DNA from: Halomonas sp. CUBES01
GTDB lineage: Bacteria > Pseudomonadota > Gammaproteobacteria > Pseudomonadales > Halomonadaceae
Assembly: GCF_020991005.1 (NCBI RefSeq)
Contig: NZ_JAJLLW010000009.1
Coordinates: 66,534 to 130,533 of the forward strand
DNA: 64,000 nucleotides
Reading direction: 5' to 3'
This document shows, piece after piece, positions 1 through 10,346 of this stretch. Numbering within the stretch: the stretch's first letter is position 1; the number at the start of each line of letters is the position of its first letter. The translations under genes and the position numbers were made by a program. The notes under the pieces are model-generated. The model saw only the letters and a list, made by a program, of their open reading frames with translations. It ran no database searches and had not been told where the DNA came from.

Positions 1-56
1 ATTAAATCGATGAAATAGTAAAAAGTAATAGGTGCTGAGAAGGCTGTTTTTTTATA

Positions 57-73
57 CTATAAAGGCATTATAG
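57..73. promoter_or_regulatory. AT-rich leader of cysB with a short inverted repeat
   Basis: The 181 bases before cysB are AT-rich in their first 100 and hold no gene. A perfect 6-base inverted repeat, CTATAA and TTATAG with a 5-base spacer, lies here. It could be part of the cysB promoter or a regulator site (CysB represses itself in enterics), but the repeat is short and I cannot assign it. Confidence 0.25.
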
Positions 74-166
74 CGCTTTTTTTTATTCTAATTATGCCGT
101 GCGGCCGTATCGAGCAGGACGCCACAGGCAGCGCAAGGCGTTTGACCGCCATCATCCGCGCACTGA

Positions 167-1156
<990 letters not shown>

Positions 1157-1188
1157 GCCCGGGACAAAAGCTTGGGCCAAACGCAAAT

Positions 1189-1221
1189 CGGCTGCGCTGA
1201 ATAATGATTCAGACGCAGCCG
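1189..1221. terminator. Hairpin between convergent cysB and cysH
   Basis: CGGCTGCG-CTGAAT (1189-1202) and ATTCAG-A-CGCAGCCG (1207-1221) form a 14-base-pair stem with one bulged A and an AATG loop. It sits midway between two converging stop codons. Neither strand has a clear T-run after it, so it is a probable bidirectional transcript end rather than a textbook intrinsic terminator. Confidence 0.5.
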
Positions 1222-1253
1222 AGTGAGGGTCGTGGGGCGGTGGCGAAGACCTT

Positions 1254-1874
1254 TCAGTGCTGTAAATGCAGCCCGCACTCGCGCTTTTCCTCGACCTTGG
1301 TGGGGTCAAAGTAGTCGAAATTGTTGGGCAGGTCGTGGGCCTGCAGGTAGTCATACATGTCCTTGGCGGTCCACTGAAGCAGGGGCGCCACCTTCAACAA
1401 GCCGTCCTCATTGCGGCTGACCGGCTGCATCTTGGCGCGTTCGGGGGTGTCTTCCGCGCGCAGCGCGGTAAACCAGACATCCGGCCGCATTTCCCTGAGC
1501 GCGCGCTCGAAAGGTTCGATTTTTACTTCCTGGGTAAAGACATCGTGACGCGGGTCATCAATCCCGGGCATCGGGCCTTCCAGCGCTTCGCGGTGGGCGC
1601 GGGTTCGTTTGGGCAGGAAGCTGACAATGTTCAGGTTCAGCCGCTTGATCAGCGCATCGGCAAACTGGTAGGTGGCCTCGGTGTTGTAGCCGCTGTCCAT
1701 CCACACAATGGGGATGTCGGGACGTACCTGGGTCACCATGTGCAGTATCACCGCCTCGAAGGGGCGGAAGTTGGTCGTGCAAATCGGCCGCTGGCCCTGA
1801 CGAAAGGCCCATTCGATCAACCCCTGAGGGTCGTTGGCGAAATCGCTGTTAACAGTGTCTAGATCAGACGACAT
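1254..1874 (-). CDS. cysH: Phosphoadenosine/adenosine phosphosulfate reductase family protein, compact
   Basis: This is a CysH-family reductase that reduces activated sulfate (PAPS or APS) to sulfite in the cytoplasm. It has the PP-loop nucleotide-binding fold and ends in ECGLHLQH, with the catalytic Cys200 seven residues from the C terminus. The paired cysteines (CC...CxxC) that hold the 4Fe-4S cluster of APS reductases are absent, so PAPS is the likelier substrate. At 206 residues it is shorter than the roughly 240 residues usual for the family. The segment before the catalytic cysteine is shortened: it runs NFDYFDPTKVEEKRECGLH and lacks the GYxSxGDxH-type stretch of enteric CysH. The ATG has a strong AGGAGG site. 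It converges with cysB. Confidence 0.85.
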   Translation of the reverse strand: MSSDLDTVNSDFANDPQGLIEWAFRQGQRPICTTNFRPFEAVILHMVTQVRPDIPIVWMDSGYNTEATYQFADALIKRLNLNIVSFLPKRTRAHREALEGPMPGIDDPRHDVFTQEVKIEPFERALREMRPDVWFTALRAEDTPERAKMQPVSRNEDGLLKVAPLLQWTAKDMYDYLQAHDLPNNFDYFDPTKVEEKRECGLHLQH

Positions 1875-1991
1875 GCTGCCTCCTTGTGTGTGGGCAAGAT
1901 CGTCACGTTAGGCTACCAAAGGCCCGGCGGTTCGCCCCAATACCGTTTGGTTTGGCTTTTATATTTCTTTTTGATTTAAAACGCTGCTTTC

Positions 1992-3347
1992 TTATTCCAG
2001 AGCGCCAATAAGGTGGCGAATCTTGTCGTGGGTTTCGGTGTATTCCTCTTCGGCCTTGGAATCCGCCACCAGGCCGCCACCGCCCCACACGTGCAGCCTT
2101 CCGGCATCCGCCACTACGGTGCGGATTGCGATTGAGGTATCCATGCTCCCCCGCACGTCCACATAACCAAGGCTGCCGCAATAGACGCTGCGCTGGCAGG
2201 GTTCCAGCTCGTCGATGATCTGCATGGCGCGGATCTTGGGGGCGCCGGTGATCGAGCCGCCGGGAAAAGCGGCGGCCAGCAGCGCCAGCGCCGCGCGGGG
2301 GTCGGGTAGCTGGCCCTGGATGACGCTGACCAGATGGTGCACGTTGGGGTAACTCTCCAGCTGGCAGAGCTGCGGCACGCGAATGGAGCCGGGCTGGCAG
2401 ACGCGCCCCAGGTCGTTGCGCAGCAGGTCGACAATCATCACGTTTTCCGCGCGGTCCTTGGTGCTGGTGAGCAGTTCCTCGGCAAGCGCGCGGTCTTCAT
2501 CGGGGGTTGATCCGCGTGGTCGGGTGCCTTTGATCGGCCGGGTTTCCACCTGGCCTTCGTGGCAGCGAATAAAGCGCTCGGGGGATAGCGACAGTACGGC
2601 CTTGTCCTGCCAGGCCATGTAGCCGGAAAAGGGTGTCGGAGTGGCGTGGCGCAGGCGTAGGTACGCCTCCCACTCGTCGCCCTGGTAGGGTGCCGAAAAG
2701 CGCTGGGCCAGATTGATCTGGTAGCAGTCACCGGCGCGGATGTAGTCTTGCACGGCGTGAAAGCGCTTGAGGTAGTCAGCGCGGCTAAGTTGGGGCTGGA
2801 AGGGGGCTGCCAGACCGAAGGGCGTGGTGGGTGGCGTCGCATGTTCAAGCCAGCGCATGACCTGCTCCCGGCGCGCGGGCGTGGCCACCAGCCAGGTTTG
2901 CTGAGTGTGGTGGTCAAAGGTAATGCACCAGTCATAAAGCCCGATGCGCGCCTGGGGCAGGGCGGTGACGCAGGGCTGTTGACTGACAATGGATTGCTGC
3001 TCGCGGCCAAGGTCGTAGCTCCAGTAGCCGATCAGCCCCCCCGCAAACGGCAGCTCGCCCATATCCGCTGCCGGGATAGGCAACTGTTCAAGCAGCCACT
3101 GCTGGGGAGCAAAGGCATCCTGCCACTCGCCCGGCATGTTGAACTGGCCAGAAACAAGCCTGGGAATGCCGTGGGCATCGATCTCCAGCGTGGCTAGCGG
3201 GTCGCTGCTGAGGATGTCAAACCGGCCGTTGGCCACCGGACGTCCGCTATCCAGCAATACCGCGCCGGGGCGCTGGCGCAACGGCGCGAACGTCGCGAGC
3301 GGGTCGGGTAGATAGGGCAGTGCCGTCAGTGTCAACGCCGATGTCAT
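1992..3347 (-). CDS. pabB: Aminodeoxychorismate synthase component I
   Basis: PabB uses ammonia from PabA to turn chorismate into 4-amino-4-deoxychorismate for folate synthesis. The protein has the anthranilate synthase I N-terminal region and the chorismate-binding domain. PIKGTRPRG carries the lysine that separates PabB (PIKGT) from anthranilate synthase TrpE (PIAGT), and PGGSITGAPK is the conserved C-terminal chorismate motif. I chose the ATG at 3347 (451 residues), which has an AGGCG site 8 bases upstream and aligns with the family. An in-frame ATG at 3380 would add 11 residues but has no ribosome site. The gene stands alone and diverges from the prp operon. Confidence 0.92.
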   Translation of the reverse strand: MTSALTLTALPYLPDPLATFAPLRQRPGAVLLDSGRPVANGRFDILSSDPLATLEIDAHGIPRLVSGQFNMPGEWQDAFAPQQWLLEQLPIPAADMGELPFAGGLIGYWSYDLGREQQSIVSQQPCVTALPQARIGLYDWCITFDHHTQQTWLVATPARREQVMRWLEHATPPTTPFGLAAPFQPQLSRADYLKRFHAVQDYIRAGDCYQINLAQRFSAPYQGDEWEAYLRLRHATPTPFSGYMAWQDKAVLSLSPERFIRCHEGQVETRPIKGTRPRGSTPDEDRALAEELLTSTKDRAENVMIVDLLRNDLGRVCQPGSIRVPQLCQLESYPNVHHLVSVIQGQLPDPRAALALLAAAFPGGSITGAPKIRAMQIIDELEPCQRSVYCGSLGYVDVRGSMDTSIAIRTVVADAGRLHVWGGGGLVADSKAEEEYTETHDKIRHLIGALE

Positions 3348-3486
3348 GGAGCAAACGCCTAGCCGAGTGAGGCGATGCATTTTAGAGGGCGTTCAGCACG
3401 GACACCAGCCGATCTTCTTGACGCGGTTCTCACGTTTGTCGCTTGGAGATAAAAAGCGTCGTTAACGTCGGCGTTTTACGGCTGGA

Positions 3487-3527
3487 TTGTCGACACCGAT
3501 AAAAACGATGGCCCTAAGTCGTACGAC
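3487..3527. promoter_or_regulatory. Upstream half-operator and second palindrome before the prp operon
   Basis: TTGTCGACAC (3487-3496) is a near copy of the core of the main prp operator at 3602. GTCGTACGAC (3518-3527) is a perfect 10-base palindrome with related half-sites. It lies immediately upstream of a TATAAT -10 candidate at 3538-3543. These may be auxiliary operator sites. The -35 at the expected spacing is poor, so the promoter itself is uncertain. Confidence 0.45.
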
Positions 3528-3601
3528 AAAAGACGCATATAATCCAGTGTTAGCCACGGTTGACGGCGGTAGGGCAGGGGACTAAAGTTGCTTTATCATT
3601 T

Positions 3602-3615
3602 AATTGTCGACAATT
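3602..3615. promoter_or_regulatory. Palindromic operator of the prp operon
   Basis: AATTGTCGACAATT is a perfect 14-base palindrome ending five bases before the ATG of the GntR gene. From memory, it fits the TTGTCGACAA-type site assigned to GntR-family propionate regulators by comparative genomics. Its position suggests autorepression and control of the whole downstream operon. Confidence 0.7.
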
Positions 3616-3619
3616 TATC

Positions 3620-4360
3620 ATGACGCTAACAGCCACAACGATATCGAAAGAGGCTTCAGGGCACGAGGCGACGTCTCCTGAAGTGCGCACCTTGGCCGAG
3701 CGGGTTTTTCACCAGCTTCAGGATGCCATCGTACGCGGTGAGCTCGCCCCGGGGAGCAAGATTACCGAACCGGGGCTGTCGAAAACCTACGGGATTTCCC
3801 GCGGTCCGCTGCGCGAAGCCATGCGACGCCTGGAGGCCCACCGGCTGATCGAACGTGTGCCGCACGTGGGCGCCCGGGTGGTCAAGCTTTCCATGAAGGA
3901 GCTTCTCGAGCTGTTTGACCTGCGCGAGGCACTGGAAAGCATGGCCGCCCGGCTGGCCGCCGAGCACATGTCCGCCGACGATATTCAGGGGCTGCGCGAC
4001 GTGCTGGCGCTGCACGAAGGGCAAAGCGACCTGAAACGCGGCGAGGCCTACTATCAGCGTGAAGGCGACCTGGATTTCCACTACCGCATCGTGCAGGGCA
4101 GCCACAACAAGATGCTGATGAACCTGCTGTGCGATGACCTCTATTACCTGGTGCGTCTCTACCGGACCCAGTTCAGCGCCAGCGGTGCGCGTCCTCAGCG
4201 CGCCTTCGTCGAACACCACCGTATTGTCGATGCCATCGAAGCCGGTGATGCCGAACTCGCCGAGCTATTGATGCGCCGCCACGTCAGCGCTTCCCGCGCC
4301 AACGTCGCCGACCGCTACGCCGCCATTCTCGACCCACAGACAACGACACCCACGGCCTGA
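3620..4360 (+). CDS. prpR: GntR-family (FCD) regulator of propionate catabolism
   Basis: This is a FadR-subfamily GntR regulator of 246 residues. A winged helix-turn-helix lies at about residues 25-90 (GSKITEPGLSKTYGISRGPLREAMRRLEAHRL), followed by an all-helical FCD ligand domain with conserved histidines at FHYRIVQGSHN and VEHHRIVDAI. Position at the head of the prp genes, 42 bases before prpB, makes it the pathway regulator. It is probably a repressor relieved by 2-methylcitrate or a related acid (inference from family members). I chose the first ATG; it has no clear Shine-Dalgarno and abuts the palindrome. A TTG at 3560 would add 20 unconvincing residues. The name prpR is also used for an unrelated sigma-54 activator in enterics. 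Confidence 0.85.
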   Translation: MTLTATTISKEASGHEATSPEVRTLAERVFHQLQDAIVRGELAPGSKITEPGLSKTYGISRGPLREAMRRLEAHRLIERVPHVGARVVKLSMKELLELFDLREALESMAARLAAEHMSADDIQGLRDVLALHEGQSDLKRGEAYYQREGDLDFHYRIVQGSHNKMLMNLLCDDLYYLVRLYRTQFSASGARPQRAFVEHHRIVDAIEAGDAELAELLMRRHVSASRANVADRYAAILDPQTTTPTA

Positions 4361-4402
4361 TACGCCGTTTGCCCGTGTCGGATTATAAAGGAGTCAACGC
4401 TC

Positions 4403-5314
4403 ATGTCTCAGTCCCCCTCGCGTCCTGCATCGAGGCTCACGCCGGGCGCTCGCTTTCGTACGGCGCTGGACGAAAGCCGTCCGCTGCCGATTCTCGGTAC
4501 CATTAATGCCTATACCGCGATGATGGCCGAGCGGGTGGGCCACCAGGCGATTTACCTATCGGGCGGTGGCGTGGCGAACGCGTCCTTTGGCCTGCCGGAC
4601 TTGGGGATGACCACCATGAACGACGTGGTCGAAGACGCCCACCGTATCTGTGGGGCCACCGATGTGCCGCTGCTGGTGGATATCGATACCGGCTGGGGTG
4701 GCGCCTTCAATATCGCGCGTACCGTGAAGGAAATGCAGCGTGCGGGGGTTGCGGCGGTGCACCTGGAAGACCAGGTGGCCCAGAAGCGCTGCGGGCACCG
4801 CCCCAATAAAGCCATCGTCTCCCAGCAGGAAATGGTCGACCGCATCAAAGCCGCTGCGGATGCCAAGCTCGACCCCGAGTTCTATCTGATTGCACGCACC
4901 GATGCCTTCCAGAAAGAAGGGCTCGACGCGGCCATCGAGCGCGCCAATGCCTGCGTCGAGGCGGGTGCCGATGCCATCTTCGCCGAAGCGGTGCATACCC
5001 TGGGTGACTACCAAGCCTTCTGCGAGCGGGTCAACGCGCCGATTCTCGCCAATATTACCGAGTTTGGCGCCACGCCGTTATTCACCCAGCAGGCGTTGGG
5101 TGATGTCGGCTGCCGCATGGTGCTGTATCCGCTATCGGCCTTCCGCGCGATGAACGCCGCCGCGCTGCATGTCTACCAGAGCATTCTGGACAACGGCCAC
5201 CAGAAAGACGTGGTGGACACCATGCAGACCCGCGATGAGCTTTATGACTTTTTGAACTACCACGATTTCGAGCAAAAGCTCGACGCGCTATTTGCCGAGC
5301 AGAAAAACGCTTAA
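4403..5314 (+). CDS. prpB: 2-methylisocitrate lyase
   Basis: PrpB cleaves 2-methylisocitrate to pyruvate and succinate, the last step of the methylcitrate cycle. It is a 303-residue member of the isocitrate lyase/PEP mutase family. The active-site signature KRCGH lies at residues 128-132, and Asp93 and Asp95 (LVDIDTGWG) are the expected magnesium ligands. The ATG follows an AAAGGAG ribosome site. It is the first enzyme gene of the operon, 48 bases before prpC. Confidence 0.96.
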   Translation: MSQSPSRPASRLTPGARFRTALDESRPLPILGTINAYTAMMAERVGHQAIYLSGGGVANASFGLPDLGMTTMNDVVEDAHRICGATDVPLLVDIDTGWGGAFNIARTVKEMQRAGVAAVHLEDQVAQKRCGHRPNKAIVSQQEMVDRIKAAADAKLDPEFYLIARTDAFQKEGLDAAIERANACVEAGADAIFAEAVHTLGDYQAFCERVNAPILANITEFGATPLFTQQALGDVGCRMVLYPLSAFRAMNAAALHVYQSILDNGHQKDVVDTMQTRDELYDFLNYHDFEQKLDALFAEQKNA

Positions 5315-5362
5315 CCCATTACAACGCTTACAACCTACAAGAATCGCGACAGGAGACACGAT

Positions 5363-6490
5363 ATGGCTGACAAACCGCAAAACAGCGCAGGACTGCGTGG
5401 ACAAAGCGCTGGTAGTACCGCGCTGTGTACCGTCGGCAAAACGGGCTCAGGGTTGACCTACCGCGGTTTCGATATCAAGGAGCTGGCCGAAAAAGCCAAG
5501 TTCGAAGAGGTCGCCTTCCTGCTGTTAAAGGGCAAGCTGCCCAACCAGACCGAGCTGGATGACTACATCGCCAAGCTGAAAAGCCTGCGCGGCTTGCCCA
5601 GCGCCTTGAAAGCCGTGCTGGAAGAGATTCCCAAAGACGCCCATCCGATGGATGTCATGCGCACCGGTACCTCGATGCTCGGCAATCTGGAAACCGAGGA
5701 AAGCTTTGGCGAACAGGATGACGTGGCCGACCGGCTGCTTGCCGTCCTGCCGTCGATCATCTGCTACTGGTACCGTTTCACCCACGATGGCGTGCGTATC
5801 AAGACCGAAACCGACGACGCCTCGGTGGGTGGCCACTTTCTGCATATGCTGCGCGGTGAGCCGGCCTCCGAGCTGCATGCCCGGGTGATGAACGTCTCGC
5901 TGATTCTTTACGCCGAGCACGAATTCAACGCCTCGACGTTTACCGCCCGGGTGTGCGCCTCGACGCTTTCCGACATGCATTCCTGCGTGACCGGGGCGAT
6001 TGGCTCGCTGCGCGGCCCGCTACACGGCGGCGCCAACGAGGCGGCGATGGCGATGATCGAGAACTGGTCATCCCCGGAAGAAGCCGAGCGCGAGATGCTC
6101 GGCATGCTGGAGCGCAAAGAGAAGATCATGGGCTTCGGGCACGCCATCTATCGCGAGTCCGACCCGCGCAACGCCATTATCAAGCACTGGTCGAAAAAAC
6201 TTGCCGACGATGTGGGCGATAAGGTGCTGTACCCCGTCTCGGAGCGCTGCGAAGCGGTCATGTGGCGCGAGAAGAAACTGTTCTGCAACGCCGACTTTTT
6301 CCATGCCAGCGCCTATCACTTCATGGGCATTCCGACCAAGCTGTTCACGCCGATCTTTGTGATGTCGCGCCTCACCGGCTGGGCCGCCCACGTGTTCGAG
6401 CAGCGCGAAAACAACCGCATTATTCGTCCCAGCGCCGACTATACCGGCCCTGAAAAGAGCGAGTGGGTGCCCATTGAAGACCGCGACTGA
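5363..6490 (+). CDS. prpC: 2-methylcitrate synthase
   Basis: PrpC condenses propionyl-CoA with oxaloacetate to 2-methylcitrate and usually also has some citrate synthase activity. The 375-residue length and sequence are typical of the short, PrpC-type citrate synthases. The conserved histidine and aspartate regions are seen as RGPLHGGANEAAM, GFGHAIYRESDPR and NADFFHASAYHFMG. The ATG has a GGAG site. Only 12 bases separate its stop from acnD, so the two are very likely co-translated. Confidence 0.95.
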   Translation: MADKPQNSAGLRGQSAGSTALCTVGKTGSGLTYRGFDIKELAEKAKFEEVAFLLLKGKLPNQTELDDYIAKLKSLRGLPSALKAVLEEIPKDAHPMDVMRTGTSMLGNLETEESFGEQDDVADRLLAVLPSIICYWYRFTHDGVRIKTETDDASVGGHFLHMLRGEPASELHARVMNVSLILYAEHEFNASTFTARVCASTLSDMHSCVTGAIGSLRGPLHGGANEAAMAMIENWSSPEEAEREMLGMLERKEKIMGFGHAIYRESDPRNAIIKHWSKKLADDVGDKVLYPVSERCEAVMWREKKLFCNADFFHASAYHFMGIPTKLFTPIFVMSRLTGWAAHVFEQRENNRIIRPSADYTGPEKSEWVPIEDRD

Positions 6491-6502
6491 GTGAGAGTGC
6501 TG

Positions 6503-9127
6503 ATGAATACTGATTATCGCAAGCCGCTGCCGGGTGTGACGCGGGAGGGCGCTCCGGTCGATTTCTTCGATGCCCGCCAGGCCGTGGAGGATATCCAGCC
6601 CGGCGCCTACGCGACCCTGCCGTACACCTCGCGGGTATTGGCCGAGCAGCTGGTGCGCCGCTGCGAGCCGACGCTGCTGACCGACGCGCTGAAACAGCTG
6701 ATCGAGCGTAAGCGCGACCTGGACTTCCCGTGGTACCCGGCGCGGGTCGTTTGCCACGATATCCTGGGCCAGACCGCGCTGGTCGACCTGGCGGGCCTGC
6801 GCGATGCCATCGCCGATAAAGGCGGTGATCCGGCAAAGGTCAATCCGGTGGTGCCGACGCAGCTGATCGTCGACCACTCGCTGGCCGTTGAGCATGCCGG
6901 CTTTGAAAAGGACGCCTTTGAAAAAAATCGCCAGGTAGAAGACCGGCGCAACGACGACCGCTTTCACTTCATCAACTGGACGAAAGTGGCCTTCGAAAAC
7001 GTCGATGTGATCCCGCCCGGCAACGGCATCATGCACCAGATCAACCTGGAGAAGATGTCGCCGGTGGTGCAGACTCAGCAGGGTGTGGCCTTCCCCGATA
7101 CCTGTGTGGGCACCGACAGCCACACGCCCATGACCGATGCGTTGGGCGTGATTTCGGTGGGCGTCGGTGGTCTCGAAGCCGAGAGCGTGATGCTCGGCCG
7201 CGCCTCGATGATGCGCCTGCCGGATATCGTCGGTGTGGAACTCACCGGCAAGCTTGAGCCCGGCATCACCGGTACCGATATGGTGCTGGCCATTACCGAG
7301 TTCTTGCGTACAGAAAAGGTGGTCGGCGCCTATCTGGAGTTTTACGGCGAAGGCGCCAATGCGCTGACCGTAGGCGACCGCGCGACGATTTCCAACATGA
7401 CGCCGGAATACGGCGCCACGGCGGCGATGTTTTACATCGATGACCAGACCATCGAGTACCTGAAGCTCACCGGGCGCGAAGACGAGCAGGTGGCGCTGGT
7501 CGACGCCTACGCCAAGCATACCGGTCTGTGGGCCGACAGCCTGACCACGGCCGAGTACGAGCGGGTGCTGACGTTCGACCTTTCCAGCGTCACGCGCACT
7601 TTGGCGGGGCCTTCCAACCCCCACGCCCACCTGCCCACCTCGGCGCTTGCCAAGAACGGCATCGCGGGGGATATGGATAAAGCCCGGGCGGAAGAGCAAG
7701 CCGGCAGGATGCCCGACGGCGCGGTGATTATCGCCGCGATCACCAGCTGCACCAATACGTCCAACCCGCGCAACATGGTGGCGGCCGGGTTGATCGCCCG
7801 CAACGCCAACAGGCTCGGCCTGACCCGCAAGCCGTGGGTCAAGTCATCGCTGGCCCCGGGGTCGAAAACCGTCAAGATGTACCTGGAAGAAGCCGACCTG
7901 ATGGGCGAGCTGGAAGACCTGGGGTTTGGCGTGGTGGCCTACGCGTGCACTACCTGCAACGGCATGTCGGGCGCGCTGGATCCGCGCATTCAGCAGGAAA
8001 TCATCGACCGCGATCTTTACGCCACGGCCGTGCTGTCGGGCAACCGTAATTTTGACGGGCGTATTCACCCCCATGCCCAGCAGGCGTTTCTGGCCTCGCC
8101 GCCGCTGGTGGTGGCTTACGCGATCGCGGGCACGATTCGCTTCGATATTGAAAAGGACGTCCTGGGGCACGATGCCGACGGGAATCCGGTTACGCTCAAG
8201 GATATCTGGCCCGACGACAGCGAAATCGACGCCATCGTGAAGTCGGCGGTGAAACCCGAGCAGTTCCGCGACACTTACATCCCGATGTTTGACCTGGATA
8301 AAAGTGCGCGCGCCCAGGTCAGTCCGCTCTACGAGTGGCGCCCCCAGAGCACCTACATCCGGCGACCTCCCTATTGGGAAGGCAACATGGCAAAGGCGCG
8401 GGGCCTGAAGGGCATGCGCCCGCTGGCGATTCTGCCGGATAATATCACCACCGATCACCTGTCACCCTCCAACGCGATTCAGTTGAACAGCGCAGCGGGT
8501 GAGTACCTGGACAAGATGGGCCTGCCGGAGGAAGACTTCAACTCCTACGCCACTCACCGTGGCGACCACCTCACCGCACAGCGCGCGACGCTTGCGAACC
8601 CTAAACTGTTCAACGAAATGGTTCACGACGAGCAGGGCAAGGTCGTGCAGGGGTCGCTTGCGCGGGTTGAGCCGGAAGGCAAGGTCACGCGCATGTGGGA
8701 GGCCATCGAAACCTACATGACCCGCAAGCAGCCGTTGATCATTATTGCCGGGGCCGACTACGGCCAGGGGTCTTCAAGGGATTGGGCCGCCAAAGGCGTG
8801 GCCTTGGCCGGGGTCGAGAGCATTGTCGCCGAGGGTTTTGAGCGCATCCACCGCACCAATCTGATCGGCATGGGGGTGATGCCGCTGCAGTTCGAGCCGG
8901 GTACGACGCGGCATACACTGGGGCTCGATGGCACCGAAATCTACGATGTGGAAGGGGCGCCCGAGCCGGGGGCAACGCTTACCCTGGTGATTCACCGCCA
9001 GCATGGTGGCACCGAGCGCGTGTCGGTGATCTGCCGTCTGGATACCGCCGAGGAAGTGACCATCTATACGGCCGGCGGTGTCTTGCAGCGTTTCGCGCAG
9101 GACTTTCTTGAATCGACAGCGGCATAG
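6503..9127 (+). CDS. acnD: Fe/S-dependent 2-methylisocitrate dehydratase AcnD
   Basis: AcnD is an aconitase-family hydratase that dehydrates 2-methylcitrate to an isomer of 2-methylaconitate, working with PrpF. The 874-residue protein shows the aconitase [4Fe-4S] cysteines in ITSCTNTSNP and ACTTCNGMSG. It also has the swivelling C-terminal domain with GADYGQGSSRDWAAKG. I chose the ATG at 6503, preceded by GAGAG. A GTG at 6491 directly after the prpC stop would add four residues. The prpF-acnD pair next to prpB and prpC is the standard alternative route to PrpD alone. Confidence 0.95.
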   Translation: MNTDYRKPLPGVTREGAPVDFFDARQAVEDIQPGAYATLPYTSRVLAEQLVRRCEPTLLTDALKQLIERKRDLDFPWYPARVVCHDILGQTALVDLAGLRDAIADKGGDPAKVNPVVPTQLIVDHSLAVEHAGFEKDAFEKNRQVEDRRNDDRFHFINWTKVAFENVDVIPPGNGIMHQINLEKMSPVVQTQQGVAFPDTCVGTDSHTPMTDALGVISVGVGGLEAESVMLGRASMMRLPDIVGVELTGKLEPGITGTDMVLAITEFLRTEKVVGAYLEFYGEGANALTVGDRATISNMTPEYGATAAMFYIDDQTIEYLKLTGREDEQVALVDAYAKHTGLWADSLTTAEYERVLTFDLSSVTRTLAGPSNPHAHLPTSALAKNGIAGDMDKARAEEQAGRMPDGAVIIAAITSCTNTSNPRNMVAAGLIARNANRLGLTRKPWVKSSLAPGSKTVKMYLEEADLMGELEDLGFGVVAYACTTCNGMSGALDPRIQQEIIDRDLYATAVLSGNRNFDGRIHPHAQQAFLASPPLVVAYAIAGTIRFDIEKDVLGHDADGNPVTLKDIWPDDSEIDAIVKSAVKPEQFRDTYIPMFDLDKSARAQVSPLYEWRPQSTYIRRPPYWEGNMAKARGLKGMRPLAILPDNITTDHLSPSNAIQLNSAAGEYLDKMGLPEEDFNSYATHRGDHLTAQRATLANPKLFNEMVHDEQGKVVQGSLARVEPEGKVTRMWEAIETYMTRKQPLIIIAGADYGQGSSRDWAAKGVALAGVESIVAEGFERIHRTNLIGMGVMPLQFEPGTTRHTLGLDGTEIYDVEGAPEPGATLTLVIHRQHGGTERVSVICRLDTAEEVTIYTAGGVLQRFAQDFLESTAA

Positions 9128-9140
9128 GGAGACGACCTGC

Positions 9141-10319
9141 ATGCCTCATGCTCCTCAACGCAAGATTCCCGCCACCTATATGCGTGGCGGCACCAGCAAA
9201 GGCGTGTTCTTTACGCTCAGCGATTTGCCCGAGGCCGCTCAGCGCCCGGGTGAGGCGCGGGACAAGCTGCTGCTGAGAGTGATCGGCAGCCCCGACCCCT
9301 ACGAAAAACAGATCGATGGCATGGGCGGTGCAACGTCCAGTACCAGCAAGGCGGTGATTCTGTCTAAAAGCGAATCCCCGGCTCATGACGTCGATTATCT
9401 GTTTGGTCAGGTGTCCATCGATAAGCCGTTTGTCGATTGGAGTGGTAACTGCGGCAACCTATCGGCCGCGGTGGGGCCTTACGCGATTGCCAACGGCCTG
9501 GTAGATGCCTCGCGAGTGCCTGATAACGGCATGGCCGAGGTGCGTATCTGGCAGGTCAATATTGGCAAAACGATCGTTGCTCAGGTACCCATGACCCATG
9601 GTCAGGTCCAGGAAACCGGCGACTTCGAGCTCGACGGCGTCACCTTTCCTGCGGCTGAAATCCCGGTGGCCTTTATGGACCCGGCCGACGGTGAAGGGGC
9701 AATCTTCCCCACCGGCAACCTGGTGGATGACCTTGAGGTGCCGGGCGTGGGCGTGTTGAAAGCCACGCTGATCAACGCGGGTATCCCGACGGTCTTCATC
9801 AACGCCCAGGCGGTCGGTTATACCGGGACGGAGCTGCAGGATGCCATCAATGGCGATGCCAAGGCACTGGCCATGTTCGAGACGATCCGCGCTCACGGCG
9901 GCGTTCGCATGGGGCTCATCGAGCACGTCGACGAGGCGGCCAACCGCCAGCACACCCCCAAAGTGGCCTTTGTGGCGCCGCCTGCCAGCTATACGGCCTC
10001 CAGTGGCAAAGCGGTCGATGCCGAGTCCGTCGACCTGCTGGTCAGGGCCATGTCGATGGGCAAGATGCACCACGCGATGATGGGCACTGCGGCCGTGGCC
10101 ATCGCCGCTGCGGCCTCGATCAAGGGCACGCTGGTCAATGAGGCGGCGGGCGGTGGTGACCGCGCTGCGGTGACCTTTGGCCACCCCTCCGGGTCGTTGC
10201 GCGTAGGCGCGCAGGCCAGCCTGGTGGACGGTATCTGGCAAATCGATAAAGCGTTAATGAGTCGCAGCGCGCGGGTCTTGATGGAGGGTAACGTGCGCGT
10301 GCCGGTCGAGAGCCACTAA
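9141..10319 (+). CDS. prpF: 2-methylaconitate cis-trans isomerase PrpF
   Basis: PrpF isomerises the trans-2-methylaconitate made by AcnD to the cis form used for rehydration to 2-methylisocitrate. The 392 residues match the family. The N terminus KIPATYMRGGTSKGVFF is the PrpF signature, and the double diaminopimelate-epimerase-like fold is implied by IDGMGGATSSTSK. The ATG follows a GGGAG site, 13 bases after acnD. Confidence 0.94.
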   Translation: MPHAPQRKIPATYMRGGTSKGVFFTLSDLPEAAQRPGEARDKLLLRVIGSPDPYEKQIDGMGGATSSTSKAVILSKSESPAHDVDYLFGQVSIDKPFVDWSGNCGNLSAAVGPYAIANGLVDASRVPDNGMAEVRIWQVNIGKTIVAQVPMTHGQVQETGDFELDGVTFPAAEIPVAFMDPADGEGAIFPTGNLVDDLEVPGVGVLKATLINAGIPTVFINAQAVGYTGTELQDAINGDAKALAMFETIRAHGGVRMGLIEHVDEAANRQHTPKVAFVAPPASYTASSGKAVDAESVDLLVRAMSMGKMHHAMMGTAAVAIAAAASIKGTLVNEAAGGGDRAAVTFGHPSGSLRVGAQASLVDGIWQIDKALMSRSARVLMEGNVRVPVESH

Positions 10320-10346
10320 CAGGCACATCTATTGGGAGGTACTACC

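Noticed and set aside
6068..7699. Long open frame (543 codons) on the minus strand
   Set aside because: It is antisense to prpC and acnD, both clear family members. High-GC codon use in the true genes creates long antisense frames, and the translation shows no recognisable domain.
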